From Poriferisodalis sp965116245 (GTDB lineage Bacteria; Actinomycetota; Acidimicrobiia; Acidimicrobiales; Poriferisodalaceae): a stretch of DNA of 64,000 nt. The position numbers were made by a program, and so were the translations under genes. Below are positions 32,525 through 41,028 of this stretch, piece after piece. A model generated the notes under the pieces. The model worked only from the letters and a program-made list of their open reading frames with translations. It did no database searches and was not told the DNA's origin. How positions within the stretch are numbered: position 1 is the first letter of the stretch; each line of letters begins with the position of its first letter. The stretch covers positions 620,001 through 684,000 of the forward strand of contig OZ220497.1 of assembly GCA_965116245.1 (NCBI GenBank). The letters run 5' to 3'.

Positions 32525-33841
32525 ATGCCCACCGGACGAGACCGGCGACTCCAGGCGGCCGACTCGGCAAACCGACTCCTTCTCGAAGCAGGCATCGACC
32601 AGCAGCGTCAGATCGATGTATTCGCGCTAATCGAGAGTCTCGGGATCTGGCTTGCGTTTTTCCCCCTTGACAACCTGCTCGGCGCATACCTCCCCGAAGG
32701 CACCGGCGGCATCCTCATCACCACCGAGCGATCGATCCCAATCCAGCGATACACCGCCGCGCACGAGCTCGGGCACTGGCGACTCGACGGCGGCAACGAC
32801 CTCGCACTCGACACCGAGACCGAGGTCTTGGGTCGGACTAGCGCCGAACGAGAGACTTTGGCCCAGTTCTTCGCCGCAGCGCTCCTCATGCCGCCCCCAC
32901 TCGTCAACTGTGTCCTTCAGCGACGCAGATCTCCCACGACGATTACACCGGGCGACGTCTACGCCCTCGCCCGGGAAGCAGGCGTCAGCTTCAAAGCCGC
33001 GACACGCCAGCTCCACCACCTCGACTACATCGCCTTCTCCGAGCAACAAGACCTCCTGGCCGTCACGCAAATGAGCGTGAAGACCGAGATCGGTGCCGGG
33101 CGCCGACCCGAGATCGGCACCGCCGACGTCTGGCCCGTCGACCAGGCCTGGGACGGCCACCAACTGAATGTCCGCCCCAATGACGAACTCGTCATCTCGT
33201 TGCCCGAAGACCGGAGCACTGGATACCGGTGGGCGGTCCTCGCCGAGACCGACCAACCACCGACCAGGCCGCGCTTCCCAGAACCCCCGCCATGCGCTGA
33301 GACACCTCCAGTGCCACGCGACTTCGCGAACCTGCCATCGGTCACCAAGACGCCGCCAACTCCGCCAGCCGCCGCGGTAGACATCGCCCGCAGCACCGAA
33401 CCCGCACCCCCGCGACAGCGCGAGCACATATCAGGCGGCCGCGCCGAAGTCGTCGGCGACATCTACCTCCCTCCCGGCGCCAAGCGAGAACCGGACCCGT
33501 CGACCCGTCGCAGCCGTCGCCTCGCCAGGCTAGACGCCTCAACGTCAGCAGCAGCGGTCGACCACGCTCGCAGCGACGAGATCCGTGTTGGCGGCGTCGG
33601 CCGCCGGGTCATCGGCATCCGGCTCCACACACCCGGCGAGACCCAAGTCCGGCTCATTCTGCACAACGCCTACGACGACCCCGACCCCATCGAGGAATGG
33701 CGACTCACGGCGTCGGTGGAGACCCCACGCGGCACGTTCGAACTTCAACAGGTCGGAAGGGGCGACGACTGGGTCCCTTCCGCCCAACAACGCCGGGACG
33801 CCTTGACCAATACGCCCGGACCGAAACCGCCTAACCCATGA
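32525..33841 (+). CDS. ImmA/IrrE metallopeptidase fused to a split chagasin-like inhibitor domain
   Basis: This is a 438-residue fusion. Residues 1-170 are ImmA/IrrE-type with zinc motif HELGH (80-84) and the TSAERETLAQFFAAALLMP helix. Residues about 212-241 (HQLNVRPNDELVISLP, STGYRW at 231-236) match the first loop of chagasin (I42) cysteine-protease inhibitors (NPTTGY). After a Pro-rich insertion of about 110 residues, GVGRRVIGIRLHTPGETQVR (358-376) and NAYDDPDPIEEW match the GxGG and RPWE regions. Chagasins inhibit papain-like proteases, and the next gene encodes one. AGGAGG precedes the ATG at 32525. Confidence 0.75.
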   Translation: MPTGRDRRLQAADSANRLLLEAGIDQQRQIDVFALIESLGIWLAFFPLDNLLGAYLPEGTGGILITTERSIPIQRYTAAHELGHWRLDGGNDLALDTETEVLGRTSAERETLAQFFAAALLMPPPLVNCVLQRRRSPTTITPGDVYALAREAGVSFKAATRQLHHLDYIAFSEQQDLLAVTQMSVKTEIGAGRRPEIGTADVWPVDQAWDGHQLNVRPNDELVISLPEDRSTGYRWAVLAETDQPPTRPRFPEPPPCAETPPVPRDFANLPSVTKTPPTPPAAAVDIARSTEPAPPRQREHISGGRAEVVGDIYLPPGAKREPDPSTRRSRRLARLDASTSAAAVDHARSDEIRVGGVGRRVIGIRLHTPGETQVRLILHNAYDDPDPIEEWRLTASVETPRGTFELQQVGRGDDWVPSAQQRRDALTNTPGPKPPNP

Positions 33842-34550
33842 CGGGCTATCCCACTCGCCGCAACACCAGCCTCGCACAGCCCGGCGTCGACCTCAGGGGC
33901 CTCCTCATGCCCGTCATCAACCAAGAGCTACGTCCCCTCTGCCTCCCCGTCAGTGTCTCGGCCGCCCACGAAGCTGGCCGGACCGCGCCTCCCGACCAAC
34001 TCGCACCCGACGCTCTTTGGACCTCCTGCGCCGCGGCAGGGCTCACTACCGCCGAAGGCACCACACTCACCGCCGTAGCCCAAGCTCTCACCACCGATGG
34101 CCAACCAACCCTGACCAACTGGCCATACAACGCCACGCTAGGCCCCCACGCGGAACCCCCACCTACGTCCGCCACCAGCGCGGACTGGTACCTCGCCGAA
34201 ATGATCGACGTACCGCTCGCCCACGACGGCATCGAAGACCCCATCGAAGACGTCCTCGCCACCGGCAACTGCGTCGTCCTCGTCCTCGAGGTAACCGACG
34301 AATTCCAGGACGCCACCACCGACGGCACCATCGCCGTGCCGCCCCTCAACGCCCCAACCGGTGCCTACCACGCAGTCCTTGTGGTCGACGCCGCAGCCGA
34401 CGATGCCTCCTCATCCGCAACACCTGGGGCCCGAGATGGGGAGCCGGAGGGTTCGGCTGGCTACCCCTCGACTACCTCGCGGCGTTCGGCGGCGAAGCTG
34501 CAGCAGTCGACGCCACCACTCACAGGACCTCTCCACCCCCCAACCCGTAG
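33838..34550 (+). pseudogene. Papain-like (C1) cysteine protease with a frameshift
   Basis: The ATG overlaps the upstream stop (ATGA). The first frame contains LRPLCLPVSVSAAHE with candidate nucleophile Cys35 and, further on, the active-site His178 in TGAYHAVLVVDAA. The Asn part lies in another frame: CLLIRNTWGPRWGAGGFGWL then PLDYLAAFGG, ending at 34550. A single-base shift between about 34384 and 34408 rejoins Cys, His and Asn into one C1 fold of about 237 residues. The uncorrected ORF runs to 34569 with a Ser/Thr/Arg-rich tail. No prodomain or signal peptide is present, so a cytoplasmic enzyme held by the adjacent inhibitor is plausible. Confidence 0.72.
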
Positions 34551-34558
34551 GACCCGCA

Positions 34559-35482
34559 ATGGCCAATAGCGCGCTCACGCTCAACGCATATCAACACCTC
34601 GCGCAAAGGACCGACCACCTACCGGTCCCGCCACACGACACAGACAGCGAACCGCTCCTCGGCCCGCTCCTCAGCCTCGCCGGAGAAATCGGCAGCTTAC
34701 TCGCTGGCTACAAGAAGCGACTTAGGGACGGAACCGCCTACGAGCTCTTCGATGACAACGTCGAAGAGGAACTCGGCGACATCCTTTGGTACTTAGCGAA
34801 CGCGGCAGAGAAGGCCGGACTCACCCTCGAGTGCATCGCGGAACGCAACCTCGCCAAGGCCGCCGACCGATGGGGCTCAAGCGACTCAAGCCGCCCCCCA
34901 AATCGGGAGCCACAGGACCACCTGGACGCCAACGAAGCCCGGCGCCATCAGCTCCCACGGACGTTCTCCGTCACAATCCGGCCAGTACCAAGCGACGACC
35001 CCCAGCCGCTCATCGAAGTGCTCTGGAGAGGAAAGCAGGTCGCGAACCAGCTCGGTGACAACACCTACGCCGACACCGGTTACCGCTTCCACGACGCCTT
35101 CCACCTCGCTAACGCAGCCATACTCGGATGGTCTCCCGTCGCACGCGCCAAGATCTTCTCTCGCAAACGCGAGAAGGGGACCAAGGCTGACGCCGTCGAA
35201 GACGGCGGGCGAGCGATCGTCATCGAAGAAGCCATAGCGGCGTTTATGTTCGCCTACGCCCAACAGCACAACTATCTCGAAGATGTCGCCCACATTGACT
35301 ACCACGCCCTCAGGACTTTCCAGATCTACACCGCCGACCTCGAAGTGAATCGACGCCACCTCTGGGAAGTAGAGCAAGCCGTACTCCAAGGCTTCGACGC
35401 ATGGCGACAGCTTCGCGCCAACGGCGGCGGCACGCTGCATGGCGACCTCACCAAACGTCAACTCATCTTTGAGCGGCTCTGA
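34559..35482 (+). CDS. MazG-type nucleotide pyrophosphohydrolase with extra C-terminal domain
   Basis: This is a 307-residue protein. Residues about 30-105 are a MazG four-helix motif: LLSLAGEIGSLLAGYKKRL, then NVEEELGDILWYLANAAEKA with the metal-binding Glu/Asp set. A second domain (about 140-307) includes DTGYRFHDAFHLANAAILGW, FSRKREKGTKADAVEDGGRA and IVIEEAIAAFMFAYA. I associate it with the MazG C-terminal domain described from modified-base gene clusters. MazG enzymes hydrolyse (d)NTPs to monophosphates, so this one could remove the normal or modified nucleotide from the pool. It closes the operon. Confidence 0.82.
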   Translation: MANSALTLNAYQHLAQRTDHLPVPPHDTDSEPLLGPLLSLAGEIGSLLAGYKKRLRDGTAYELFDDNVEEELGDILWYLANAAEKAGLTLECIAERNLAKAADRWGSSDSSRPPNREPQDHLDANEARRHQLPRTFSVTIRPVPSDDPQPLIEVLWRGKQVANQLGDNTYADTGYRFHDAFHLANAAILGWSPVARAKIFSRKREKGTKADAVEDGGRAIVIEEAIAAFMFAYAQQHNYLEDVAHIDYHALRTFQIYTADLEVNRRHLWEVEQAVLQGFDAWRQLRANGGGTLHGDLTKRQLIFERL

Positions 35483-35859
35483 GTTTCTCGACCGCAGACG
35501 CTGGACTCGCTCGCCGATCGCGCCGTCTGCGGAACACATCGTCGGATAACTCCAAGGCAAGGAACCCCAGTCGCTCCGGGCGAGCGATCAACTATCGCGG
35601 GAAGGTCGCGCTGCCTCCCCGCAATCATCCTCAGCGAGCGGGATCGTCGGGTACGTCGCCGACTCCACCGAGGGGCGGGGGCGTTGGCGAGGCCGAGGAG
35701 TGATGCCGGAGCACTTCGACCTCGGCGAGAATGTCGAAGCTGAAGTGCTCCGTCGAGCGTTACTTGGCCAGGACCCCTGCACAGAGCAGACCCTTCTGCT
35801 AGCGACGGGATCGAGTGGCTGGAAGCGGGGCCATGTTCGCCGCCAGTGAGAACAAGAGA
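35483..35859. other. Gap between the operon and the relaxase relic
   Basis: No complete gene is seen. A 49-codon plus frame from 35703 (PEHFDLGENVEAEVLRRALL) ends in a stop near 35850 and may be more debris of the transfer gene. Confidence 0.35.
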
Positions 35860-36620
35860 GCGCTGGCCGTATGGTCGCTGCCTCGGATCGGCACTAAACC
35901 AGCGTTGCGCTCGAACCGCAGCTCCACGAGAACGTCGTGATCGCCAACATGGCCACCAACTCGCTCGGCCAGAGTTGAGCGCTCGATGAGCGAGGTCTCT
36001 TCGCTCACGCCACAACTGCCGGATACCTCTCAGGTGCGCAGCTCCGCCACGAGTTGGCTCAACGTTTCGGCGTCACTTGGCAGGACGTCCACAAGGGTCT
36101 CACCGACATCGAGAGCGTCAGCCGTGACGTCGTCATGTCGATCTCCTCGCGCCGACAGGCGGTTCTCGGGCTCGGAGACGATCTGGGCTACTTCACCGCA
36201 TCGGCCCGGCAGAAGGCAGCGGTGGCCACCGGGCCCGGCAAGGACCACGGCGTCGAGGCAAGCGAATTCAGTCAGTCCTGGATCGGCGTTCTCGCCGAGA
36301 CGGGTTTCGACCGAGACGCAGCCGCAGCGCTCGCCCGGAATGGCGAGCTTCAGCCCTGGTGTCCGGACGATACGGACGCCCTCTTCGCCCACTTAGCCAG
36401 CAATCGGGGCGTGACCGAGCAGAACGACGGCTACGACGTCATGGGCGCCGCCCCCTTCGGCAAAGCAGCCAGGAGACTCGAAGCCGAGACCCGCCTCACC
36501 TCGCACACTCGAAGGCCCCCTCACCCGAATCGAGACCGCAGCCGACCCCGCTCGGCTTTCCTACGCCTACACCCAGCCAGAACCGCTCCTGGCAGAGAGC
36601 GCTCAGGTCGGCTTCGATGA
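35860..36620 (+). pseudogene. Relic of a TrwC/MobF-type relaxase
   Basis: One plus frame reads VALEPQLHENVVIANMA, then ALDERGLFAHATTAGYLSGA, QLRHELAQRFGVTWQDVHKG and ISSRRQAVLGLGDDLGYFTA. These follow in order the conserved TrwC segments (PQLHTHVVVANM, SALDGRALFAHAKTAGYLYE, LRxELTRRLGVxW, SkRRxeI). Stops interrupt it (TAA near 35900, TGA at 35976) and the catalytic Tyr region and helicase domain are absent. A His of the metal triad is also changed (HEN for HTH). It shows that the element nearest the tRNA was once conjugative or mobilisable. Confidence 0.72.
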
Positions 36621-36740
36621 AAAGTAAGCGATGGGGCGATTCGAGTTCATCGTCCTGACGTAGACGCCACTCTCGTCACGACCTCTTACATCCTGGGTAC
36701 ATCGCGCAGACAACCACGCAGGCTGTCGACAACGAAGAAA

Positions 36741-36767
36741 GGCCGGAAACTGTTGGGTTTACGGGCC
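36741..36767 (-). terminator. Probable terminator of the tRNA gene
   Basis: On the minus strand, GGCCCGTAAAC and GTTTCCGGCC form an 11-position stem with two mismatches and a 6-base loop, followed by TTTCTT, 8 bp beyond the tRNA 3' end. Confidence 0.5.
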
Positions 36768-36774
36768 TCCTCGT

Positions 36775-36851
36775 TGGTGGCGGGGGCAGGATTTGAACCT
36801 GCGACCTTCGGGTTATGAGCCCGACGAGCTTCCAGACTGCTCCACCCCGCG
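36775..36851 (-). tRNA. Initiator tRNA-Met (CAT)
   Basis: This is a 77-base cloverleaf with encoded CCA. The 5' end CGCGGGG pairs with CCCCGC, leaving an unpaired C1-C72, and the anticodon stem has three consecutive G-C pairs (TCGGG-CTCATAA-CCCGA). Both are hallmarks of initiator tRNA. The T-arm GCAGG-TTCAAAT-CCTGC is perfect. Its 3' end is the attachment site used by the elements to the left. A possible promoter with TAAGGT as -10 lies at 36869-36864. Confidence 0.95.
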
Positions 36852-36945
36852 GCGAGAAGAAGCACCTTACCAGCAAACCGGCTGGCATCGGCAAGACGCG
36901 TTGTCAAGCCGCGCTGTCGAAACTCGCTAGCTGGCGGCGGGCTTG

Positions 36946-39900
36946 CTAGCCGTTGGCGGCTTCGTTTAGTAGACGAGCGGCCCTGGCTATCAGGCTCTCG
37001 GCCTCGTCAACGGCTTTTTGGTATGCAGCCAGATCGCCCTCGCGCAGCGCTTCATCGGCTTGGTCGAAGGCACGGGCGGCCTGCGTTAGCAGTTCGCCCA
37101 CCGAGCGGGTCTCAGGCGTTGACCCGGGCTCGTCGCCTGGTTCGTCGCCTGTTCCGTCTGCGCTGTCATCGGGGGTGCTGGCTGCGGGCTCTTCACCCGC
37201 ATCTCCACCGTCGCCAGCATCACCGTCAGTAGCCGATGTGCCCGTGCCTATGCCGCTGCCGGTGCCAGTGGTTCGTATCGTGCCGTTGCCGAAGTCAATA
37301 TCGGCACCGCCGATGGCCTTTTCCAGCGCTCCCTCAAATGTCTCGGAAATCACCACGTTCGACCCGATGCCCGCTATCACTAGCTGCAACTCAGGCACAG
37401 CGGTAGGCCCGGTCGCCGCAATGAACAGCGGCCGCACGTACAGCAGCGAGTTCTCCACCGGTATCAACAACAAGTTGCCGGGCCGCACCACCGAACCGTT
37501 CTGGTTCAGCAGGGTCAAACGTTCCGAGATCTCCTCCTCGGTCTGAATATTGGAGTTGAACAGCGCCGGACCGTCAATGGGTTGGTCGGATCTGATCTCG
37601 AATACCTCAATCTCGCCGTAGCGGTCCGGGTCGTTGTGGACCGCCATGAACCCCTCGAGGTTCTTACGAGAATCGTCGTCCGAGTACGGCACGAACGGGC
37701 GGAAGCTCACAAACGAGGCGGCATCGTCGCCGGGCAATCGGAAAAGCAGATATTGCGGTGCGATACGCGCCTCAACCGTGGCGATCACCTGACCGGTGGT
37801 TTCGTCTCGCACCGTCTCAACCGTGGTTTGGCCGATCGAATCGCCCGGATCCTGCGCCACAGCCCATGCGCCAGCGGCGTCGTAGAACTCGGCGGGATCA
37901 CTCAAGCGATAGCGGCCCCACGCATCAGTCTGTACCCGGAACAGATCCTCGGGGTAGCGGAAATGTTCCCGCAGTTCCATGGGCGGCGGGCCGTCAACGA
38001 ACAGTGCTGGGAACTGGCGGGCATAGGACTGCACAATCGGATCTTCGTCATCCACGATGTAGAACTTGACTGTCCCGTCGTACGCGTCCACCACTGCCTT
38101 CACCGAGTTACGAACGTAGTTGTGCGGTTCTCGCAAATCGCTGCCCAGCGTCGCGGCACGCGAGTTGGTCCGTTGCGCATACGGGAACTGGGTTGTGGTC
38201 GTGAAGGCATCCAGGATCCACTTGACTCGCCCGTCAATAACGGCGGGATAAGGATCGCTGTCGTACGCAAGAAACGGTGCCAACAGCCGCACCCGCTCGG
38301 TGATATCCCGGTTGAACAGAATTCGACTCTCGCCTTGGATCTCACCTGACACCAGCAGGTTCGGCTCCGCGAATCGCACCGCGAACGCTAGGCGGCGGAA
38401 GAACCCGCCGATTCCCACCCCGTCAGCCCCGTCGTAGCGGGTCGTTTCGGTGCGATCGTCGTCGTCTTGGAAATCAACCTCAGCCCGCTGGGCACCCACA
38501 ATGGCGTAGCCCTGCAAGTCCTCACCCACATATAGCCCTGGCTTATCCAACTCCAGCTCCTCAGCGCCCGGTGCCGTAACACCAGGAATGTCGCCGAGCG
38601 CATAAGCCGGTCGACCATTGGCGTCAACGCCATTGGCGGGCGCCGCCGCGATGCCGTATCCGTGGGTGTAAGCGACGTGCTCGGTCTCCCAAGTATCGGT
38701 CGGCAACTCGGTGGGACGCAGCTCGCGGGCCGCCAGCACGATCTGGGTTACTTGGCCATCAATTTCGTAGCGATCTACGTCAATGTCCCGAAAGTCATAG
38801 AAGCTCTTGATGCCCTGGGTCTGCTGGAAAGTGTCTTGCATCACGGCGGGGTCCAGCAGACGTACGTTGCGCACGGTGTCGAAGTTGTTTTCGATGTCGG
38901 TGGCGGTCAGCTCCGGCTCGTAGTTGAACTCTCGGGGCGCCACATCGTCAAGCCCGAGCGCAATGCGGGTCATTTCAATGTTGCGCTCTATGTAGGGCTC
39001 TTCACGAGTGGACTCCGATGGCTCCACCTGGAAGCGTTGCACAATGGCGGGGTACGCAGCGCCCGCCAGCCCCGCAATCACTACCCACAGTGCCACTGCG
39101 ATCACCGGGTAGGTGAAGCCGCGGCGCCAGATGTTCACAATCAGCAGCAGGAAGCTGAACAAGCTGATGATCATGAGCAACCGCAGCACCGGCAGTTGCG
39201 CATTCACGTCGGTGTAGGTGGCGCCGTCCACAAAGCCACGTGTGGAGAGCGTCAGCTTGAACTGGTCAAAGTAATAGCCAACCGCTTTAATGAGCGCCAG
39301 TAGACCCAACAGCAGCGACAGGTGCGCCTTCACGTATGGCAACACGCGACTGCCCGAGGAGGCCTGCACTCGGATTGCACCGTTCAAGTAGTGCCATATG
39401 GCGGTGAAGATGAACGTCACCAATACCGCAGCGAAGGCCCAGCCGACCAGGAAGTTTATGAACGGCAGCCGGAATATGTAGAAGCCGACATCGCGGCCGA
39501 ACTGCGGGTCGTCCAGGCCGAAGTCGGTGGCGTTGATAAAGAACAGCCACGACTCCCACTGCCCCGACACGCCCGAGCCGACCATGAAGGCCAAGATCAG
39601 GGCCACGCCAAGCCGGATGAGGCCGCGGCTGCGGCGGGACATCTGATTCCAGCGAGCTGCGATGTCCTCAACTGGCTCGGTGGGTGTCGATCGTGCAGCT
39701 AGTCGCTCGGCGATGAAGAGGTTCACCCATAGCAGGACGAGGAAGATCGCCGTAAACAACAGGCCGAGACCGATCTTGGCCCACAGCACCTTCCACCACA
39801 CCGAGGCGTAACCCAGGCTGTCAAACCAGAGATAGTCGGTCCAAAAGCCGGACAGTCCCCGGATAGAGAACAGCAGCACAAGGCCGACCGCGATGACTAT

Positions 39901-40086
39901 TCCGATGATGAGACGGAATTTGGTCAGGCCTCGTGGCCTGCGCGGTGTCCGCCGGGGGCCGCCGGGACGTTGAGGTCCGCCTGGCGGTCCAGACCCAGGC
40001 GGTCCAGATCCCGAAGACCCGGATCCAGGGGGTCCAGATCCGGGCGGTCCAGATGATGGCGGCGGCATGTCCTGAGGTGGACGCAT
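36946..40086 (-). CDS. UPF0182 family integral membrane protein
   Basis: This 1046-residue protein is full length for the family. The N-terminus (1-50) is a Pro/Gly/Ser repeat (PPGSGPPGSGSSGSGPPG) encoded by about 15-bp tandem units. Roughly seven transmembrane segments follow between residues 55 and 345 (for example FRLIIGIVIAVGLVLLFSI, LGLLFTAIFLVLLWVNLFIA). A large extracytoplasmic domain (about 345-930) carries the conserved IERNIEMTRIALGLDDV and LLIPVENSLLYVRPLFIAA. An acidic low-complexity stretch and a final helical segment close it. The function of UPF0182 is unknown. It is normally chromosomal in Actinobacteria and Cyanobacteria. The start ATG at 40086 diverges from purN. Confidence 0.93.
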   Translation of the reverse strand: MRPPQDMPPPSSGPPGSGPPGSGSSGSGPPGSGPPGGPQRPGGPRRTPRRPRGLTKFRLIIGIVIAVGLVLLFSIRGLSGFWTDYLWFDSLGYASVWWKVLWAKIGLGLLFTAIFLVLLWVNLFIAERLAARSTPTEPVEDIAARWNQMSRRSRGLIRLGVALILAFMVGSGVSGQWESWLFFINATDFGLDDPQFGRDVGFYIFRLPFINFLVGWAFAAVLVTFIFTAIWHYLNGAIRVQASSGSRVLPYVKAHLSLLLGLLALIKAVGYYFDQFKLTLSTRGFVDGATYTDVNAQLPVLRLLMIISLFSFLLLIVNIWRRGFTYPVIAVALWVVIAGLAGAAYPAIVQRFQVEPSESTREEPYIERNIEMTRIALGLDDVAPREFNYEPELTATDIENNFDTVRNVRLLDPAVMQDTFQQTQGIKSFYDFRDIDVDRYEIDGQVTQIVLAARELRPTELPTDTWETEHVAYTHGYGIAAAPANGVDANGRPAYALGDIPGVTAPGAEELELDKPGLYVGEDLQGYAIVGAQRAEVDFQDDDDRTETTRYDGADGVGIGGFFRRLAFAVRFAEPNLLVSGEIQGESRILFNRDITERVRLLAPFLAYDSDPYPAVIDGRVKWILDAFTTTTQFPYAQRTNSRAATLGSDLREPHNYVRNSVKAVVDAYDGTVKFYIVDDEDPIVQSYARQFPALFVDGPPPMELREHFRYPEDLFRVQTDAWGRYRLSDPAEFYDAAGAWAVAQDPGDSIGQTTVETVRDETTGQVIATVEARIAPQYLLFRLPGDDAASFVSFRPFVPYSDDDSRKNLEGFMAVHNDPDRYGEIEVFEIRSDQPIDGPALFNSNIQTEEEISERLTLLNQNGSVVRPGNLLLIPVENSLLYVRPLFIAATGPTAVPELQLVIAGIGSNVVISETFEGALEKAIGGADIDFGNGTIRTTGTGSGIGTGTSATDGDAGDGGDAGEEPAASTPDDSADGTGDEPGDEPGSTPETRSVGELLTQAARAFDQADEALREGDLAAYQKAVDEAESLIARAARLLNEAANG

Positions 40087-40214
40087 ACAGCGGTGAGGCT
40101 ACCGTGGAGCGCGGGTGCCTGAACCGGTACCGCGCTTGTCCCTCGCTTCGGACGCTTGTTTGGCCCGTGTTTGACGAGTGTTTGGCACGTATTTTCAGTG
40201 CGCACGTGTTTGCA

Positions 40215-40273
40215 GTGCGATGGTCCCTGTGCGATGGGTTGCAGTGTGATGGGTTGCGGTGTGATGGGTTGGG
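40215..40273. repeat. 15-bp tandem repeat upstream of purN
   Basis: There are about four units of GTGYGATGGGTTGCR, the last two nearly perfect, between the divergent UPF0182 and purN genes. The repeat keeps an open frame rich in Met/Gly/Cys but is not needed for PurN. Confidence 0.7.
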
Positions 40274-40308
40274 GTGCAATGCGGTTTGATGCGACAGGTG
40301 TCGGTGCG

Positions 40309-41028
40309 GTGCGTTTGGCAGTGCTGGTCTCAGGAACCGGCTCGATACTCAAAGCCATGCTGGAGGCCGCGCTGCCGGTGGTAGTAGTGGTGGCAGATCG
40401 ACCTAGCCGAGGGTTGGAGATCGCTGCGAATGCGGGGATTGACACCGTGTTACTAGCGCGACGCGGCTGGACGGCCGGTGGCGACGATGGCAGGCTGGAA
40501 ACGTTTGACCGAGAGGCCTACTGCTGCAAACTGGCCGCTGTGCTGAGCGAACGTGACGTTGACGTGGTGGCGATGGCTGGTTTCGGAACGGTGCTGGACA
40601 GCTCGTTTTTCGCCTGGGACGATGGTCGCTACCGGGGGCGAGTGCTCAACACGCATCCGTCGCTGCTGCCAGCGTTTCCCGGCTGGCACGCCGTACGCGA
40701 CGCGCTGAACGCCGGTGTGAGCGAATCGGGATGCAGCGTGCATATGGCGATTCCCGAAGTGGATGCCGGTCCGTTGCTGGCACAGAGAAAGGTGCCTGTA
40801 CACAGCGGTGACGACGAGGCGACGCTGCACGAGCGCATCAAAGAGGCAGAACGCGAGCTCTACCCTGCAACAGTCAGTGCTTTTTTGGGCGATCTGGTCC
40901 GCTTGGACAGCCTGGCATTGCGCGATCAGGCTGACTCGGCTGACTCCGAAGAGTCGGATGGCTGCGTAACCCACAACGAGACGCAAGAAGAGACCCATAG
41001 CGAGACGGGTGCCACATGCGAGCGTTGA
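40309..41028 (+). CDS. purN: Phosphoribosylglycinamide formyltransferase
   Basis: PurN transfers the formyl group of 10-formyl-THF to GAR in purine synthesis. Starting at GTG 40309 (RLAVLVSGTGS) the protein has 239 residues. Signatures are SGTGSILKAML, DVVAMAGFGTVLDSS, the diagnostic NTHPSLLPAFPGWHAV and the catalytic Asp region HMAIPEVDAGPLLAQRKVPV. The open frame extends upstream to 40156 through a tandem repeat, but those residues (Cys/Met/Gly-rich) are not PurN-like. The C-terminal 30 residues are an acidic, Thr/Glu-rich extra tail. It overlaps purH by 13 bp. Confidence 0.93.
   Translation: MRLAVLVSGTGSILKAMLEAALPVVVVVADRPSRGLEIAANAGIDTVLLARRGWTAGGDDGRLETFDREAYCCKLAAVLSERDVDVVAMAGFGTVLDSSFFAWDDGRYRGRVLNTHPSLLPAFPGWHAVRDALNAGVSESGCSVHMAIPEVDAGPLLAQRKVPVHSGDDEATLHERIKEAERELYPATVSAFLGDLVRLDSLALRDQADSADSEESDGCVTHNETQEETHSETGATCER

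Noticed and set aside
40156..40308. Longer purN with a 51-residue N-terminal extension
   Set aside because: The extension is Cys/Met/Gly-rich tandem-repeat sequence, and PurN normally begins at the GTG giving RLAVLVSGTGS.
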